Positions 57,317 through 64,000 of a stretch of DNA of 64,000 nt are shown one piece after another (the stretch's first letter is position 1; every line of letters starts with the position of its first letter). The position numbers and the translations under genes were made by a program. The notes beneath the pieces are model-generated. The model did not search any database, was not told where the DNA came from, and saw nothing but the letters and a program-made list of their open reading frames with translations. The stretch is from JACCVL01 sp963704295 (GTDB lineage Bacteria; Actinomycetota; Actinomycetes; Propionibacteriales; Nocardioidaceae), in the NCBI GenBank assembly GCA_963704295.1, contig OY969884.1:1922001-1986000 (forward strand), written 5' to 3'.

Positions 57317-58290
57317 CCGGCATCGACGTGCCCGACCTGGCCGAACTGGAACGGCAGGCGACGACGGCTCGTGCCGCCTTCGGTGCGGGCGCGCACATCG
57401 TCTGCGACAACCTGGTGCGCATCTACAAGAGCGAAGGCATCGAGGTGGTCGCGCTGCAGGGTCTGGACTTGTTGGTCGAGCGGGGTGAGCTCCTCGCGAT
57501 CGTGGGAGCGTCCGGCAGTGGGAAGTCCACGCTGCTCAACATCCTCTCCGGCCTGGATGTGCCGACCGCCGGCCTGGCCCGAGTCGCGGGGCAGGACCTG
57601 CTGGCGTTGAGCGCTGCGGACCGGCTGCACTATCGGCGCCACGTCGTGGGCTTCGTGTGGCAGCAGACCTCACGCAACCTGCTGCCCTACCTGACGGCAG
57701 CCGAGAACATCACGATGCCGATGGCGGCCGCTCGCCTCGAGGTCGCGCGCCGCCAGGAACGGGTGGGCGAGCTGCTCGACTTGCTCAGCGTCGGCCATTG
57801 TGCGGAGCGCCGGCCGGCTGGGATGTCGGGTGGCGAGCAGCAGCGGGTCTCGATCGCGGTGGCGATGGCGAACCAGCCTGAGGTGTTGTTCGCCGACGAG
57901 CCGACCGGTGAGCTGGACACCGTGACATCCGCGGAGGTCTTCGCCGCGCTGCAGACGGTGAACGCCGAGATGGGCGTCACCGTCGTCGTCGTCACCCATG
58001 ACCCGACCGTCTCGGAGCACGTCCAGCGGACCGTCGGGATCCGCGACGGGCGCACGTCCAGTGAGGTGGTCCGGCGCACCGAGCAGACCGAGCATGGCCA
58101 CGAGCAGGTCATCGCGGAGGAGTACGCGGTGCTGGATCGGGCCGGGCGGCTGCAGCTGCCGCGTGACTTCATCACCGCCCTGGGCATGGAGCGCCGGGTG
58201 CGGCTGGAGCTGGAGGCGGACCACATCGGTGTGTGGCCGGACCGGTCGGCGGCACCGACCGCTCGCGACGACGACGGGGGAGCGACGTGA
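57313..58290 (+). CDS. ABC transporter ATPase with C-terminal AbrB-like domain
   Basis: 325 residues. LolD/MacB-type ATPase: VGASGSGKSTLLN (Walker A, near residue 64), FVWQQTSRNLL (Q loop), MSGGEQQRVSIAVAMANQP (signature) and VLFADEPTGELD (Walker B). The last 75 residues are extra: EEYAVLDRAGRLQLPRDF followed by ITALGMERRVRLELEADHI has the strand pattern of an AbrB/MazE/SpoVT swapped-hairpin domain. Such domains dimerise and often bind DNA; here it may help pair the ATPases or sense something. ATGA and GTGA overlaps link it to both neighbours. Confidence 0.88.
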   Translation: MTGIDVPDLAELERQATTARAAFGAGAHIVCDNLVRIYKSEGIEVVALQGLDLLVERGELLAIVGASGSGKSTLLNILSGLDVPTAGLARVAGQDLLALSAADRLHYRRHVVGFVWQQTSRNLLPYLTAAENITMPMAAARLEVARRQERVGELLDLLSVGHCAERRPAGMSGGEQQRVSIAVAMANQPEVLFADEPTGELDTVTSAEVFAALQTVNAEMGVTVVVVTHDPTVSEHVQRTVGIRDGRTSSEVVRRTEQTEHGHEQVIAEEYAVLDRAGRLQLPRDFITALGMERRVRLELEADHIGVWPDRSAAPTARDDDGGAT

Positions 58291-58994
58291 GCGAGGACAT
58301 CATGGTGACCGTCGAGGGACTGCACCGGACGTACGGCTCCGGTGCCCAGCAGGTGCACGCGTTGCGCGGAGTCAGCCTGGTCGTTCCCCGGGGAAGCATC
58401 GTCGCGGTGGTGGGACGGTCCGGTTCCGGCAAGACCACCCTGCTCAACTGCATCGGAGGGCTGGACCGACCGGACGCCGGGACGGTGCACATCGCTGGGC
58501 AGGATGTGACCGACATGGACGAGGACGGGCTGCTGCAGCTGCGTCGGGAGACGGTGGGCTTCGTGTTCCAGTCCTTCGGGTTGATCCCAATCCTGTCGGC
58601 GCGGGAGAACGTCGGCATCCCGCTGCGGCTGCTGTCGCTCGCAGCGCGGGAGCGAGAGGAACGGGTGCGCACCCTGCTCGGCCTGGTCGGGTTGCTCGAG
58701 CACGCCGAGCAGCGGCCGTACGAGCTGTCCGGCGGGCAGCAGCAACGGGTTGCCGTCGCCCGGGCGCTCGCCAGCCGGCCGAGCCTGCTGCTCGCCGACG
58801 AGCCGACCGGGCAGCTCGACTTCGCCACCGGACGGTCGGTCATGCAGCTGATCCGTGCGCTGGTGCGCAGCCAGCAGGTGACCGCCGTGGTGGCCACGCA
58901 CGACCCGGTGCTCATCGACCTCGCTGACGAGGTACACGAGCTGCGCGACGGCATGCTCGTGTCCGAGGAGGCGACCGTTCCACCGGCTGCATAG
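58287..58994 (+). CDS. ABC transporter ATPase, second subunit (LolD/MacB type)
   Basis: 235 residues, normal length. VGRSGSGKTTLLNCIGGLD (Walker A), FVFQSFGLIPILSARENV (Q loop), LSGGQQQRVAVARALASRPSLLLADEPTGQLD (signature and Walker B, in pieces). It lacks the C-terminal extra domain of its partner. Two permeases and two different ATPases imply an asymmetric transporter with ATPase heterodimer. GTG 58287 overlaps the preceding stop. Confidence 0.92.
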   Translation: MSEDIMVTVEGLHRTYGSGAQQVHALRGVSLVVPRGSIVAVVGRSGSGKTTLLNCIGGLDRPDAGTVHIAGQDVTDMDEDGLLQLRRETVGFVFQSFGLIPILSARENVGIPLRLLSLAAREREERVRTLLGLVGLLEHAEQRPYELSGGQQQRVAVARALASRPSLLLADEPTGQLDFATGRSVMQLIRALVRSQQVTAVVATHDPVLIDLADEVHELRDGMLVSEEATVPPAA

Positions 58995-59404
58995 GCGCCG
59001 TGCCGGACGGATTGGGGTAGCTCTGACGCGTCGTGCAGAGACCCGATGGTGGTCAGCGCAAGCAGCGAATCTCGAGCGGGCGGGGTGCAGGCGTGCTGTG
59101 AGGTGGTGGACTATGCAGGTGGCCATGGGGTCCCAGTTCTCGATGGCCACCCAGTCCCGTGTGGCTGCTCGCCAAGCCCTTAGGGTCGGCGATTCTCACC
59201 GGCACCCTGGCGATGTTTCGGGCCGCAGGATTCACCGCAATCTGCTGCACCTACCCCAGCACTGGACCTGCAGCCCGGCTGTACCCCTGACGACCCGGGC
59301 CGGCGGGCGACCGGGCCGCCGTCCTCCGAGTAGGCGTCGGCGTCTGTCGCTCCGCCCGAACCGGCACCTGGGCTGAGGCCGCGGCCGGCCGAACCGCCGG
59401 CCGC
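58995..59404. other. 410-base gap without a recognisable gene
   Basis: Base composition is visibly less GC-rich than the neighbours and the short open frames do not read like protein. A TAGGGT occurs near 59180 but no gene follows it. The right end holds the terminator at 59382-59403. It may be decayed sequence. Confidence 0.4.
59382..59403 (-). terminator. hairpin at the end of the DJ-1/PfpI gene
   Basis: CGGCCGGC (59382-59389) pairs perfectly with GCCGGCCG (59396-59403) around a 6-base loop, directly after the stop at 59405 on the minus strand. No U-tract. Confidence 0.6.
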
Positions 59405-59953
59405 TCAGACGTCGTTGGTGAGCTGCTCGACGAGAGTGGCGCAGAAGGCGGGCAGGTCGTCGGGGCGGCGGCTGGTGATGAGGTTCTGGTCCACGACGAC
59501 CTCCTCGTCGACCCAGGTCGCGCCCGCGTTGCGCAGGTCGGTCTGCAGGCTCGGCCACGACGTCAGCAGGCGCCCCCGGACCGCGCCCGCCTCGATCAGC
59601 GTCCACGGGGCGTGACAGATCGCGGCGACCGGCTTGCCGGAGGCGAGGAAGGCTCCGATGAAGTCCACCGCTGCCTTGTCACCGCGCAGTGCGTCCGGGT
59701 TCGCCACTCCGCCGGGGAGCACCAGCGCGTCGAAGTCGTCCGGCCGCACGTCGCCGAAGACGGCGTCGACAGCGAACCGGTCACCCTTGTCCAGGTGGTG
59801 AAAAGCCTGAACGCTGCCGCTGTCGGTCGAGACCAGCCGAGGGGTCCCACCGGCATCCTCGACCGCCTGCCACGGCTCGGTCAGCTCGACCTGCTCGATG
59901 CCCTCGGTGGCCACCGCGAAGGCGACGGTCTTGCCCTGTAGTGCTGCGGTCAT
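59405..59953 (-). CDS. DJ-1/PfpI family protein
   Basis: 182 residues. Nucleophile elbow with Cys in VAAICHAPWTLIEAG (about residue 111), FDALVLPGGVANPDALRGD before it and an acidic residue (ATEGIEQVELTEP) near the N-terminus, matching the PfpI/YhbO stress-chaperone or glyoxalase/deglycase-like group. No classical protease activity can be claimed. A GGAGGA ribosome-binding site is nine bases from ATG 59953. Confidence 0.92.
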   Translation of the reverse strand: MTAALQGKTVAFAVATEGIEQVELTEPWQAVEDAGGTPRLVSTDSGSVQAFHHLDKGDRFAVDAVFGDVRPDDFDALVLPGGVANPDALRGDKAAVDFIGAFLASGKPVAAICHAPWTLIEAGAVRGRLLTSWPSLQTDLRNAGATWVDEEVVVDQNLITSRRPDDLPAFCATLVEQLTNDV

Positions 59954-60037
59954 GCGTCAGGTCCTCCAGACGTCGACGAGGGTTTCGGTATCCGTCCTGA
60001 CTACCTCGACCTGCGGGGTGGTGCAAGCCGGGCGCCG

Positions 60038-60862
60038 TCAGCTCTTGGCGTGTCGGGCCCAGCCGAAGCAGTAGGCACCGAAGGCCGCGAGGCCAACCGC
60101 GATCACCGTGACCAGGACCGGTCCGTACGGCTGGCGGACCAGCGTCCGCAGCGCCGCGTCCAGGCCACCGGCCTTCTGCGGGTCGTACGACGCGGCCGCC
60201 CACACGAACAGGCTGCCCACGACGGCGAGCGAACTGCCCTTCGCCAGGTAGCCCACCTGACCGAGGCGGACCAACGCGGTGCCGGAGTCACCGGCGGTGC
60301 CCTGACCGTCCAGGTCCTCGGTGAACCTCTTGGTGGCGCCCTTGACCATCTGTGCTCCGCCGAAGGCGACCACCGCCACCCCGACCGCCGCGACCAGCCA
60401 CTGACCGGCGGTCGCCGACATCAGCCGCGCGGTCATGCCGTCCTTGCTCGAGCTGCCGCCGATGCCGGCTGCTGTACTGACGGCGAGCCAGGCGAGCGCC
60501 AGGTAGACCCCCGCCCGCAGACCGGATTCCAGCCGCTTACGGAGCCGGCCGGTGTCGCGCCAGCCGTAGCCGACGGCCGCCTCGAGACCCTGCCACGCCG
60601 CCAGCAGGACCAGTCCCGCTGCCGACACCCACAGCAGCACCTGTCCGTACGCCTCCTGGGCCAGCTGGTGCAGGGCGCCGCTGGAGCTGGTCGCCTCGTC
60701 GCTCCAGGCCAGCTGCAGCGCGATGAAGGCGAACAGTAGGTGCAGCGCTCCGTAGGCGACCAGGCCGACTCGCATCCCCGCGTCCAGCGCGGTGCTGTCC
60801 TTGGCCTGGTGTGCCGCCTCCCGGGCGGAGTCGGGGGGTGAGGGAGATCCGGAGCGCGACAC
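60038..60862 (-). CDS. DUF1206 membrane protein
   Basis: 274 residues with six membrane helices in three pairs, the DUF1206 pattern: MRVGLVAYGALHLLFAFIALQLAW, LRAGVYLALAWLAVS, LGQVGYLAKGSSLAVVGSLFVW and the final VTVIAVGLAAFGAYCFGWARHAKS. Each repeat begins with a G-x3-Y/G-like motif. Function unknown. GTG 60862 is supported by CACAGT six bases upstream (60874-60869, minus strand). Tandem 22-bp repeats lie 55 bases upstream. Confidence 0.9.
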   Translation of the reverse strand: MSRSGSPSPPDSAREAAHQAKDSTALDAGMRVGLVAYGALHLLFAFIALQLAWSDEATSSSGALHQLAQEAYGQVLLWVSAAGLVLLAAWQGLEAAVGYGWRDTGRLRKRLESGLRAGVYLALAWLAVSTAAGIGGSSSKDGMTARLMSATAGQWLVAAVGVAVVAFGGAQMVKGATKRFTEDLDGQGTAGDSGTALVRLGQVGYLAKGSSLAVVGSLFVWAAASYDPQKAGGLDAALRTLVRQPYGPVLVTVIAVGLAAFGAYCFGWARHAKS

Positions 60863-60868
60863 GCCGCC

Positions 60869-60990
60869 ACTGTGCCGGGTGCGCGACCCGCACGCACCCC
60901 GAACGCCGCCAGTAATTGACGGATGGGTGGGGTGAAAGTGACGGATGGGCGGGGTGAAAGTGACGGATCGCGGGGTGGGCGGGGGATGAT
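60869..60990. promoter_or_regulatory. divergent promoter region with tandem 22-bp repeats
   Basis: Minus-strand CACAGT (60874-60869) serves the DUF1206 gene. Plus-strand GATGAT (60985-60990) is six bases from GTG 60997 of the HAD gene. Between them two 22-bp units (60917-60938, 60939-60960) differ at one position, and a third partial unit starts at 60961. Each unit begins TGACGGATGGG and ends GGTGAAAG. Twenty-two bases is two helical turns, suggesting an array of binding sites for one regulator. Confidence 0.6.
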
Positions 60991-60996
60991 GCCGGG

Positions 60997-61809
60997 GTGA
61001 CCGACGATCGACAGCACGGCAAGCCGGTGGAGTCCTGGCTCACCGACATGGACGGCGTCCTGGTGCATGAGGAGGCGCCGATCCCCGGTGCGTCGGACTT
61101 CGTGGCCCGGCTGCAGCAGTCGGGGCGGCGGTTCCTCGTGCTGACCAACAACTCGATCTTCACCCCGCGCGACCTGGTCGCCCGGCTGCACCGCAGCGGC
61201 ATCGACCTGCCGGAGGAGTCGATCTGGACCTCCGCCCTGGCCACGGCGCAATTCCTCGAGGACCAGCGGCCGGGTGGGAGTGCCTTCGCGATCGGCGAAG
61301 CCGGCCTCACGACCGCCCTGCACGACGTCGGCTACGTGCTGACCGACCGTGACCCCGACTACGTCGTGCTCGGGGAGACGCGGACCTACTCGTTCGAGGC
61401 GATCACCCGGGCGATCCGGTTGATCGACGCCGGGGCCCGGTTCATCGCCACCAACCCGGACGCGACCGGACCGTCACCCGAGGGCGCGCTGCCGGCGACG
61501 GGCTCGGTGGCCGCGCTGATCACCCGGGCGACCGGTGTCGCGCCGTACTTCGTCGGCAAGCCGAACCCGCTGATGATGCGCAGCGCGCTGAACCAGATCG
61601 AGGCGCACTCCGAGACCACGGTGATGATCGGTGACCGGATGGACACCGACATCGTCTCCGGCCTGGAGGCCGGCCTGCGGACCGTCCTGGTGCTGACGGG
61701 ATCGACCCGTCGGGACCAGGTCGGCCGGTTCCCGTACCGGGCGACGTGGGTCGTGGAGTCGATCGCCGACGTCGCGGACATGGTCGGCGACGGCGACTCC
61801 GGTCGGTAG
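60997..61809 (+). CDS. HAD-IIA (NagD-like) phosphatase
   Basis: 270 residues. WLTDMDGVLVHEEAPIPGA (DxD nucleophile), LVLTNNSIF, FVGKPNPLMMRSAL (Lys) and VMIGDRMDTDIVSGLEAGLRTVLVLTG (acidic pair) are the four HAD motifs with the C2A cap typical of NagD. Substrates of this group are sugar or nucleotide phosphates; not predictable here. GTG 60997 fits the leaderless pattern. Confidence 0.92.
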   Translation: MTDDRQHGKPVESWLTDMDGVLVHEEAPIPGASDFVARLQQSGRRFLVLTNNSIFTPRDLVARLHRSGIDLPEESIWTSALATAQFLEDQRPGGSAFAIGEAGLTTALHDVGYVLTDRDPDYVVLGETRTYSFEAITRAIRLIDAGARFIATNPDATGPSPEGALPATGSVAALITRATGVAPYFVGKPNPLMMRSALNQIEAHSETTVMIGDRMDTDIVSGLEAGLRTVLVLTGSTRRDQVGRFPYRATWVVESIADVADMVGDGDSGR

Positions 61810-61845
61810 CCCCGCCCTCGACACGCGGCAGCGGTATCCGTCCGG

Positions 61846-61851
61846 CAGACT
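61846..61851 (+). promoter_or_regulatory. -10 element for the aldo/keto reductase gene
   Basis: CAGACT lies six bases before ATG 61858. Confidence 0.4.
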
Positions 61852-61857
61852 CCCGCC

Positions 61858-62895
61858 ATGGACGTCCTCGACCCGTACCGCCCCGCCGACGACCGCTACG
61901 GCTCAATGGCCTACCGCCGCTGTGGGGCGAGCGGGCTCCGGCTGCCGGCGGTCTCGCTCGGCCTGTGGCACAACTTCGGTGACGACAAGCCGATCGCCAC
62001 CCAGCGCGCCACGCTACGGCGGGCGTTCGACCTGGGCATCACCCACTTCGACCTGGCCAACAACTACGGACCGCCCTACGGCAGCGCCGAGATCAACTTC
62101 GGCCGGCTGTTCGGTGAGGACTTCGCCGGACTGCGGCACGAGCTCGTGCTCTCAACCAAGGCCGGGTACGACATGTGGCCGGGCCCGTACGGCGAGTGGG
62201 GCTCGCGCAAGTACCTGCTGGACAGCCTGGACCAGTCGCTGAGTCGGATGCGGCTGGACCACGTCGACATCTTCTACAGCCACCGTTTCGACCCCGAGAC
62301 CCCGCTCGAGGAGACGATGGGCGCGCTGGACACCGCGGTCCGGCAGGGCAAGGCGCGCTATGCGGGCATCTCGTCGTACAGCCCCGAGCGCACCCGTGAG
62401 GCAGCCGCGCTGCTGCGGGAGATGGGCACCCCGCTGCTGATCCACCAGCCCTCCTACTCGATGCTCAACCGCTGGATCGAGGAGGGGCTGCTCGACGTTC
62501 TCGAGGACGAACAGGTCGGGTGCATCGCCTTCTCGCCGCTGGCTCAGGGACTGCTCACCGACCGTTATCTCGCCGGCGTGCCGGAGGACTCCCGGGCGGC
62601 CCAGGACAAGTCGCTGGATGAGCAGCACCTCTCGGAGGAGAACCTCGCGCACATCCGGGCCCTGAACGAGGTGGCCTCCGACCGGGGCCAGTCGCTGGCA
62701 CAGCTCGCCCTCGCCTGGGCGCTGCGCGACCCTCGCGTCACCTCGGTCCTGATCGGGGCGAGCAGCGTGCGCCAGCTGGAGCAGAACGTCGCCGCGCTGG
62801 AGCGCCTCGAGCTGTCCGCCGACGAGTTGGAGGCGATCGACCGGCACGCGGTGGAGTCGGGCATCAATCTGTGGGCAGCCTCGAGTCAGGAGTGA
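61858..62895 (+). CDS. aldo/keto reductase, L-glyceraldehyde 3-phosphate reductase (YghZ) type
   Basis: 345 residues, matching the AKR14/YghZ group that reduces L-glyceraldehyde 3-phosphate or methylglyoxal with NADPH. The catalytic tetrad is visible: Asp and Tyr in FDLANNYGPPYGSAE, Lys in STKAGYDMWPGPYGEWGSRKY (split), and His in DIFYSHRFDPETP. NADPH-binding C-terminal SVLIGASSVRQLEQN is intact. The stop overlaps the next gene by four bases (GTGA). Confidence 0.92.
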   Translation: MDVLDPYRPADDRYGSMAYRRCGASGLRLPAVSLGLWHNFGDDKPIATQRATLRRAFDLGITHFDLANNYGPPYGSAEINFGRLFGEDFAGLRHELVLSTKAGYDMWPGPYGEWGSRKYLLDSLDQSLSRMRLDHVDIFYSHRFDPETPLEETMGALDTAVRQGKARYAGISSYSPERTREAAALLREMGTPLLIHQPSYSMLNRWIEEGLLDVLEDEQVGCIAFSPLAQGLLTDRYLAGVPEDSRAAQDKSLDEQHLSEENLAHIRALNEVASDRGQSLAQLALAWALRDPRVTSVLIGASSVRQLEQNVAALERLELSADELEAIDRHAVESGINLWAASSQE

Positions 62896-64000
62896 GACCA
62901 CCCGCAGACCTGGGTCCGAGCGCGCGCCGACGGTGGCGTCGACTGCAGAGCGCGAGCCGGGACCCGGTCGTGTGGCTCGGGGTGGTCCAGCTGCTCAAGA
63001 CGGTCGGGGCGGCGGTTGCCGCCTGGCTGCTGGCCGTGCGTGTCTTCGGCCTCGGACAGCCCTTCCTGGCCCCGTGGTCAGCACTGCTGGTCGTGCACGC
63101 CACGGTGCACCGGACGCTGTCGCGGGGGATGCAGCAGGTGGGAGCCACCGTGCTCGGCGTCCTTGTCGCGTCCGCGTTGGGGGCCGTGCTGGGAGTCGGG
63201 GCGGCGAGCCTCGCGGCGGTGCTGCTGGTGAGCCTGGCCATGGGCCACGCCCGATCGCTGCGACCCGAGCGGGCGACCGTGGCCACCACGGCGCTGATCG
63301 TGCTGCTCGCCGGGTACAGCGACGACGAGGTCAGGCTGTTGGAGCGGTTGGCGGACACCGGGATCGGGATCGGGGTCGGCCTTGCGGTCAACCTGCTGGT
63401 CTGGCCGCCCCTGCGGGATCGGGTGGCCGCGCGCCGGATCGACCGGATCGACAACCGGATCGGCGAGCTGCTCATCGAGATCGCGGTGGACCTGCGCGCC
63501 GCGCCCGACGACGGTTACCCAGCCGAGGACGATCCCGCGGAAGGCTGGGTCGAGTGCACTCGCCAGCTCGACGAGGATCTCGACGACGCATGGGCGATCG
63601 CCCGGCAGGCCTGGGAGAGCGGGCGCTGGAACGCGCGCCCCGGAGTTCGCGCCCGGATGGAGCGCGCCCGGGGATGGGACGACATCCTGCGTCGGCTCGA
63701 GCAGTCGATCGCGGACTGCCGGAGCATGGCGCGGACGCTGAGCCGGGGCAACGGGTGGCCGGCGGTGTCGGATCCACGCTTCCGCGGTCGGTGGACCGAC
63801 CTGCTGGAGGAGTCCGGGAGGGTGATCGTGGGTGCTGACCGTGACGGCGTGCGGCGGGTGCAGGGGCGGCTCGACCAGCTGTCCGCGGACCTGTCCGAAG
63901 CCGACGTTCCGATCGCGTCCTGGCCGGTGTACGGCGCGCTGATCGCGAACCTGCGCAACGTCAGCGAGGCGATGGACGAGGTCGCGGCGGCTCAGCCGGT
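62892..64000 (+). CDS. FUSC/aromatic acid exporter-like membrane protein (3' end outside window)
   Basis: About 369 residues visible, no stop before the window end. An Arg-rich N-terminus is followed by paired helices: VVQLLKTVGAAVAAWLLAVRVFG, PFLAPWSALLVVHATVHRTL, GATVLGVLVASALGAVLGVGAASLAAVLLVS and TTALIVLLAGY, then a long cytoplasmic helical region with DRIDNRIGELLIEIAVDLRAA. This is the half-unit layout of the FUSC/YccS/ALMT-like superfamily, some members of which export aromatic acids. GTG 62892 overlaps the aldo/keto reductase stop, so the two are co-translated. Confidence 0.82.
   Translation, partial: MRPPADLGPSARRRWRRLQSASRDPVVWLGVVQLLKTVGAAVAAWLLAVRVFGLGQPFLAPWSALLVVHATVHRTLSRGMQQVGATVLGVLVASALGAVLGVGAASLAAVLLVSLAMGHARSLRPERATVATTALIVLLAGYSDDEVRLLERLADTGIGIGVGLAVNLLVWPPLRDRVAARRIDRIDNRIGELLIEIAVDLRAAPDDGYPAEDDPAEGWVECTRQLDEDLDDAWAIARQAWESGRWNARPGVRARMERARGWDDILRRLEQSIADCRSMARTLSRGNGWPAVSDPRFRGRWTDLLEESGRVIVGADRDGVRRVQGRLDQLSADLSEADVPIASWPVYGALIANLRNVSEAMDEVAAAQP

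Noticed and set aside
59098..59376. 92-codon plus-strand frame in the gap after the exporter operon
   Set aside because: No ribosome-binding site, no recognisable motif, and strongly biased to Arg/Pro/His.

Overview
This is a gene-dense, very GC-rich stretch of a bacterial chromosome. Codon use (G or C at nearly every third position), frequent GTG starts, 1- to 4-base ATGA/GTGA overlaps inside operons and the gene content (DUF3027, DUF2530, DUF2277, IdeR-type repressor, citA-type citrate synthase, mycobacterial-type serC) point to an Actinomycetota member. The order cold-shock gene / MFS / DUF3027 / DUF2530 / MarR ... serC / citA at 20.9-31.5 kb follows, from memory, the order around Rv0871-Rv0889c in Mycobacterium tuberculosis. 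The genus cannot be decided from the sequence alone. I see no phage, plasmid, insertion sequence or CRISPR array.

Layout. 0-4.2 kb: 5-oxoproline utilisation operon (NRAMP-like transporter cut by the window edge, pxpA, pxpB, pxpC, DUF1445 hydro-lyase). 4.2-6.7 kb: methyltransferase, SigB/SigF-type sigma factor, small secreted RTX-like protein. 6.7-11.8 kb: an operon of a His-rich exported protein and a multicopper oxidase split over two genes, followed by a GAF/PucR regulator. 11.8-15.8 kb: 3-hydroxybutyrate dehydrogenase with an MHS transporter, FprA ferredoxin reductase, and a 53-residue secreted peptide behind a structured leader. 15.9-20.8 kb: membrane SpoIIE phosphatase, GGDEF cyclase, larE. 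20.9-32.3 kb: the conserved actinobacterial block, including two MFS exporters, MarR, a 2H-like protein, a 28-residue membrane peptide, a methyltransferase, serC, citA and pdxH. 32.3-36.7 kb: a convergent gap with a tiny independent transcription unit, then an alpha-glucosidase and a hotdog thioesterase, an array of four 46-bp palindromes, and a photolyase. 36.7-45.2 kb: iron repressor, DUF1501/DUF1800 secreted pair, GGDEF-EAL protein, OsmC, and small membrane and SRPBCC proteins. 45.2-50.7 kb: a 1,090-residue HATPase-GAF-SpoIIE protein, a Ser/Thr kinase, DUF2277 abutting tRNA-Arg(CCU). 50.8-59 kb: universal-stress-protein remnant, then a four-gene FtsX/LolD-like ABC export operon. 59.4-64 kb: DJ-1/PfpI, DUF1206, HAD phosphatase, aldo/keto reductase, FUSC-type membrane protein (cut by the window edge).

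How it works together. The window is rich in stress and signalling functions: one alternative sigma factor, two SpoIIE-type phosphatases, two c-di-GMP proteins and one Ser/Thr kinase, with no obvious anti-sigma or STAS partner encoded alongside as a separate gene. About 20 genes, mostly monocistronic or operon-first, carry a -10-like hexamer (nAnnnT, often TAGGGT or TACGGT) 6-8 bases before an ATG or GTG. That is the signature of leaderless transcription, and I used it to choose several starts.

Most unusual items: the reverse-ordered split multicopper oxidase with a possible export partner and an 11-bp tandem repeat in its promoter; the 12-codon unit with its own promoter, an extended Shine-Dalgarno and a three-way RNA fold at 32.35-32.64 kb; the four-palindrome array at 35.1-35.3 kb; and the tRNA-Arg/DUF2277 junction, where the start codon lies one base after the tRNA 3' end.
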